Positions 5,790-7,909 of a DNA stretch of 7,909 nucleotides are shown piece by piece. The notes beneath the pieces are model-generated. The model had not been told where the DNA came from and made no database searches. It saw only the letters and a program-made list of their open reading frames with translations. The DNA is from Sulfurimonas sp. Lineage in GTDB: Bacteria; Campylobacterota; Campylobacteria; Campylobacterales; Sulfurimonadaceae. The DNA is taken from assembly GCA_002733945.2 (NCBI GenBank), contig NVXO02000004.1, positions 40,582 to 48,490 on the forward strand. The letters run 5' to 3'. The translations under genes and the position numbers were made by a program. Numbering within the stretch: position 1 is the stretch's first letter; every line of letters begins with the position of its first letter.

Positions 5790-6608
5790 ATGAAAAACTC
5801 TATTATCGAGAGTATAAAATCTCTCCCACCTCTTTCAAAAACTATTTTAGATATTAACAGAGTATATGCTGATGAGAGTGCTAGTATAGCAGACTTAGCA
5901 AAGGTAATAGAACTAGATCCCATGATAGTAGCAAATCTCCTTAAGGCTGCAAATTCACCCTTATATGGCTTTGGTAAACAGATACGTAATGTTTCACAGA
6001 CAGTAAGCCTTTTTGGTATGAATATGACACGTTCCATAGCAATCGGAAACTCTGTAAGAAAACTCTTAAATGTAGATATGAAACCGTATGGTGTCACAAG
6101 TGATGATTTTGCAGATGTTTCATCTAAACAAGCTAAACTTATACTCTCTTGGTATAAGACAATTGATAAAGAAAAAGCAGATAAGCTCTACCTCGCCGCT
6201 TTTTTACAAGAGACAGGAAAAATTCTAATCTCTAGTGATATTATTCAAGAGAATGAAGATGTGAGTTTTAGGTCTGAAATTGAGACGACAAATAACATTG
6301 CGCAGGTTGAAAAATCTTATGTTGATATAACTACTTCAGAAGTTACTGCGGCTGTGTTTGAACACTGGGGGTTTGATGAAGAGTTTATCGAGATGATCAA
6401 GTATTCGGACAATCCATCTGCTGCACCAGACGAGATAAAAGAGTATGCAATTGCTCTAAACATAGTCAAAACAATAGTACCTATAAACAAACCATTTGGT
6501 GATGGTTCTATAAACTTCGGTCTTCGTAAAGCAAGGGATGCAGGTTATGACTATGAAGTTTTAGAAGATATGCTTGATGACATCTTAGATGTTATGCAGC
6601 CTGAGTAA
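5790..6608 (+). CDS. HDOD-domain protein
   Basis: HDOD proteins are non-catalytic relatives of HD phosphohydrolases that act in signalling and regulation. This 272-residue protein starts with the classic HDOD opening: SLPPLSKTILDINRVY (11-26), ADLAKVIELDPMIVANLLKAANSPLYG (34-60) and the SQTVSLFGMNMTRSIAIG stretch (69-86). The place where an HD enzyme would have the His-Asp pair reads AAFLQETGKIL (136-146), so His-Asp is replaced by Gln-Glu, as expected for HDOD. A later helix, VTAAVFEHWGFDEEFIEMIKY (185-205), matches the end of the domain. The C-terminal 60 residues are acidic and not assignable. There is no receiver or GGDEF domain attached. It has its own promoter and nothing follows it in an operon. 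The molecular partner is unknown. Confidence 0.88.
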   Translation: MKNSIIESIKSLPPLSKTILDINRVYADESASIADLAKVIELDPMIVANLLKAANSPLYGFGKQIRNVSQTVSLFGMNMTRSIAIGNSVRKLLNVDMKPYGVTSDDFADVSSKQAKLILSWYKTIDKEKADKLYLAAFLQETGKILISSDIIQENEDVSFRSEIETTNNIAQVEKSYVDITTSEVTAAVFEHWGFDEEFIEMIKYSDNPSAAPDEIKEYAIALNIVKTIVPINKPFGDGSINFGLRKARDAGYDYEVLEDMLDDILDVMQPE

Positions 6609-6615
6609 ACTTGGG

Positions 6616-6720
6616 AAACTGTTAGAAGAAAGTCTTTTATATCACTTTCGTATGTCTCTTGAAGAGTTGTTAAATGTAGAAGTAACAACTACTTCATACC
6701 CGTTGAGTCATATATTTTAA
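6616..6720 (+). pseudogene. Possible remnant of a TonB-dependent receptor N-terminus
   Basis: A short open stretch contains MSLEELLNVEVTTTS (ATG at 6652, stop at 6718-6720). This resembles the segment just before the plug domain of TonB-dependent outer-membrane receptors, in which LEELLN(I/V)EVT(T/S)AS is common. After TTTS the likeness ends and the frame stops. No signal peptide, plug or barrel is present, so if the reading is right only about 15-35 residues survive. The match is short and from memory. Confidence 0.38.
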
Positions 6721-6724
6721 ACGA

Positions 6725-6952
6725 GGAGTAGGTGTCAAAAGAAAGACCTTTAACGAGATGGTAAAAATAGTTAGAAGACATTACCGTCAAATGAAGTCAA
6801 AGGGTGGAACTAAACCCTGCTGTGTACGTCTAGCTTTTATAAACAAGCTAATGCTCAGTTGTAAGTGTTTCTTCGAAGGAGGGTGCTTATATAGCTTTAA
6901 CTTTTTTCCCTGTTGCCATGACTTGTTCCTAAAATATAAAACACAAATTTAA
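6725..6952 (+). pseudogene. Remnant of an insertion-sequence transposase N-terminus (IS5/ISL2-like)
   Basis: In the frame running through the ATG at 6758, GVKRKTFNEMVKIVRRHY (6731-6784) followed by KSKGGTKP resembles the start of IS5-family (ISL2-type) transposases, which read roughly GVKRETFxxMVxIL with a helix and a K-x-GG-x-K-P/L turn. After about 6810 the frame becomes cysteine-rich nonsense. In another frame, near 6900-6930, TFFPVAMT recalls the later TFFHVAMTYGIS segment of the same family, which suggests a frameshift and loss. The DDE catalytic part is absent and no matched terminal inverted repeats or target duplication could be found. The upstream boundary is arbitrary. This is a dead fragment, not a mobile element, and the 64-residue frame at 6758-6952 should not be annotated as a protein. 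Confidence 0.5.
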
Positions 6953-6960
6953 TTGTGTTT
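6939..6960 (-). terminator. Hairpin with T-rich tail on the minus strand
   Basis: AAACACAA (6939-6946) and TTGTGTTT (6953-6960) form an 8-bp stem with a 6-nt loop. Read on the minus strand, the stem is followed by TATATTTTAGG, a moderately T-rich tail. It could end transcription coming from the HipA-type gene. The stem is A/T-rich and weak. Confidence 0.35.
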
Positions 6961-6999
6961 AAAGAGCTATTGTATTTTAAAGGAGTAAAGAAAGAATAG

Positions 7000-7043
7000 T
7001 AGGTGTTAAAGTACTTCGTTAAAACGAAGTCATTTAATACTTA
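7000..7043 (-). terminator. Long imperfect hairpin just past the HipA-type gene
   Basis: ACTTCGTT (7013-7020) and AACGAAGT (7023-7030) are exact complements. After two mismatched pairs the arms pair again between 7000-7010 and 7033-7043, with G-T wobbles. It lies 19 bp beyond the stop of the minus-strand HipA-type gene. The following minus-strand bases (CTATTCTTTCTTT) are pyrimidine-rich rather than a clean T-tract, so it may be a terminator or simply an mRNA 3' end structure. Confidence 0.4.
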
Positions 7044-7061
7044 GAACTACTATATAGATTT

Positions 7062-7909
7062 TTATATAGACTCTTTCCATGCATGTTTAAGAGACTCTAA
7101 AAAAGTGAGTGTATGGGGATTAGCCTTCGCATATGTATCTATTTCTCCTTTATTTTCTTGAATGGATTGGTAACAAGTTTGTAGGATCTCTTCATACTCT
7201 TTTTGAGATATGTTACAACTTTTCTTTGCAAAAGACTTGTATGTTTTTTCTTTAAACCATACCTTACCATCACTTAGTTTAAGTGCAGGAATGTCATTTT
7301 TAATATATACAATTGTAGTTATAACATCATAAATAGGTGCAAGTCTTGCATCTTCGTAGTCATGCTCATAAAGTACACCATAGTTTTTAAGGTGTCCATC
7401 TCCATTTTGCAGGAGATGGTTCATAATAATAGCCGTAAAAAAAGTTTTAATAGCCTTTTTACGGTGTTGTGGTGCTACAACATCTTTGATAATACGAACT
7501 ACCTCTTCATGGCTTCCATTATACTTTTCATCTGTACCACGAGCACTGAGTACACACATATCTTCAAAGCCTAAGTAATTATCATCATCCCTAACATCAA
7601 AGCGTTTCATAATAAACATACTCAAATCATCACTGAGATAAAACTCTGGAGTAGCAAGAGCTGCATTAACTATAGCTCTCATACAAAAATACTCATTGAG
7701 TGCAAGTTGTGGGTACTCCTTTTGCCATGACTTAATAATAAAATGCTCAAACTTCATAGTAGTTTTATTTTGCATAGAAAGAAGTAGTTTAGGTTGTACT
7801 CCAGATACACCAGAGCGAATAGCAAACTTACTCATCAACTCTTCAAATAGAGACTCTTTGATGAAGCACTTTAGAGTTCCAACTAGCTTTTCGTACTGGC
7901 ATAGTGAGA
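7062..7909 (-). CDS. HipA-type serine/threonine kinase (5' end beyond the window)
   Basis: This is the kinase domain of a HipA-family toxin, which in characterised systems phosphorylates aminoacyl-tRNA synthetases (GltX for HipA, TrpS for HipT). The visible 281 residues include the glycine-rich loop region SGVSGVQPKLLLS and HFIIK with a candidate ATP-binding lysine. They also include NEYFCMRAIVNA, FIMKRFD, GFEDMCVL, the catalytic loop NHLLQNGDGHLKN (Asp codon at 7398-7400) and APIYDVITT with the metal-binding aspartate. A TTG/ATG pair at 7838/7835 could serve as a start. However, the frame stays open to the right edge and encodes family-like sequence (YEKLVGTLK, then FEELMSKFAI), so the true start is probably outside and the N-terminal subdomain is probably fused. 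No HipB-type antitoxin is visible. The stop is at 7062-7064 and a hairpin follows. All catalytic motifs seem intact. Confidence 0.85.
   Translation of the reverse strand, partial: SLCQYEKLVGTLKCFIKESLFEELMSKFAIRSGVSGVQPKLLLSMQNKTTMKFEHFIIKSWQKEYPQLALNEYFCMRAIVNAALATPEFYLSDDLSMFIMKRFDVRDDDNYLGFEDMCVLSARGTDEKYNGSHEEVVRIIKDVVAPQHRKKAIKTFFTAIIMNHLLQNGDGHLKNYGVLYEHDYEDARLAPIYDVITTIVYIKNDIPALKLSDGKVWFKEKTYKSFAKKSCNISQKEYEEILQTCYQSIQENKGEIDTYAKANPHTLTFLESLKHAWKESI

Noticed and set aside
6758..6952. A 64-residue cysteine-rich open frame that could look like a small metal-binding protein
   Set aside because: Its first part reads like a transposase N-terminus, and the cysteines appear only after the likeness breaks off. 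A later transposase-like segment lies in another frame, so this is better explained as a frameshifted remnant.
7036..7064. TATATA repeats around the HipA-type stop as a promoter or regulatory repeat
   Set aside because: The TATATA copies are self-complementary, A/T-only and short, with no gene starting after them.

Overview
The window looks like chromosomal DNA of a Campylobacterota (Epsilonproteobacteria) member, most like Sulfurimonas or a close relative. The reasons are low G+C, A/T-rich spacers, TATAAT-type -10 elements without a clear -35, TTG starts, and protein sequences that resemble that group (PilT, GatC, a short Xer recombinase, the TauE/SafE-like HCIGMCGG protein, an HDOD protein). 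This placement rests on recognition, not on a search.

Left arm (1-1273, minus strand): a compact operon reading gatC, then an ArsC/Spx/YffB-family thioredoxin-fold protein, then pilT, which runs off the left edge. The gaps are 6 nt and a 4-nt ATGA overlap. A divergent promoter region (1274-1377) with a perfect 9-bp inverted repeat separates it from a plus-strand operon.

Plus operon (1378-3809): a membrane-anchored TPR-like protein of YfgM layout, a beta-propeller-type lipoprotein of BamB-like layout, and a Xer-type tyrosine recombinase with all catalytic residues. They are separated by 3 nt and a 1-nt overlap. The yfgM-bamB order recalls the enterobacterial outer-membrane assembly locus.

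Central decay zone (3810-4488): no intact gene. Fragments in three successive reading frames reconstruct a receiver-plus-histidine-kinase protein. The start of the receiver, the end of the DHp domain, the N box, the F box and the end of the G2 box survive. The phospho-acceptor H box and the D/G1 box are gone, and the G2 glycines are substituted. An apparently intact HD-domain gene (4478-4963) starts inside the last codons of this dead kinase.

Right centre (4964-6608): two separately promoted plus-strand genes, a six-TM TauE/SafE (DsbD_2/UreH-like) protein with Cys/His motifs and an HDOD-domain protein whose HD residues are lost.

Second decay zone (6609-7061): a short remnant resembling the start of a TonB-dependent receptor plug, then a remnant resembling the N-terminus of an IS5/ISL2-type transposase, then two hairpins. 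On the minus strand beyond it (7062 to the right edge) is a HipA-type kinase. Its reading frame stays open to the end of the window, so its N-terminus lies outside.

I see no CRISPR array, tRNA, rRNA or complete mobile element, and no convincing wholly new system. The most informative content is the two gene graveyards, the YfgM/BamB-like pair and the HipA-type kinase beside the second graveyard.
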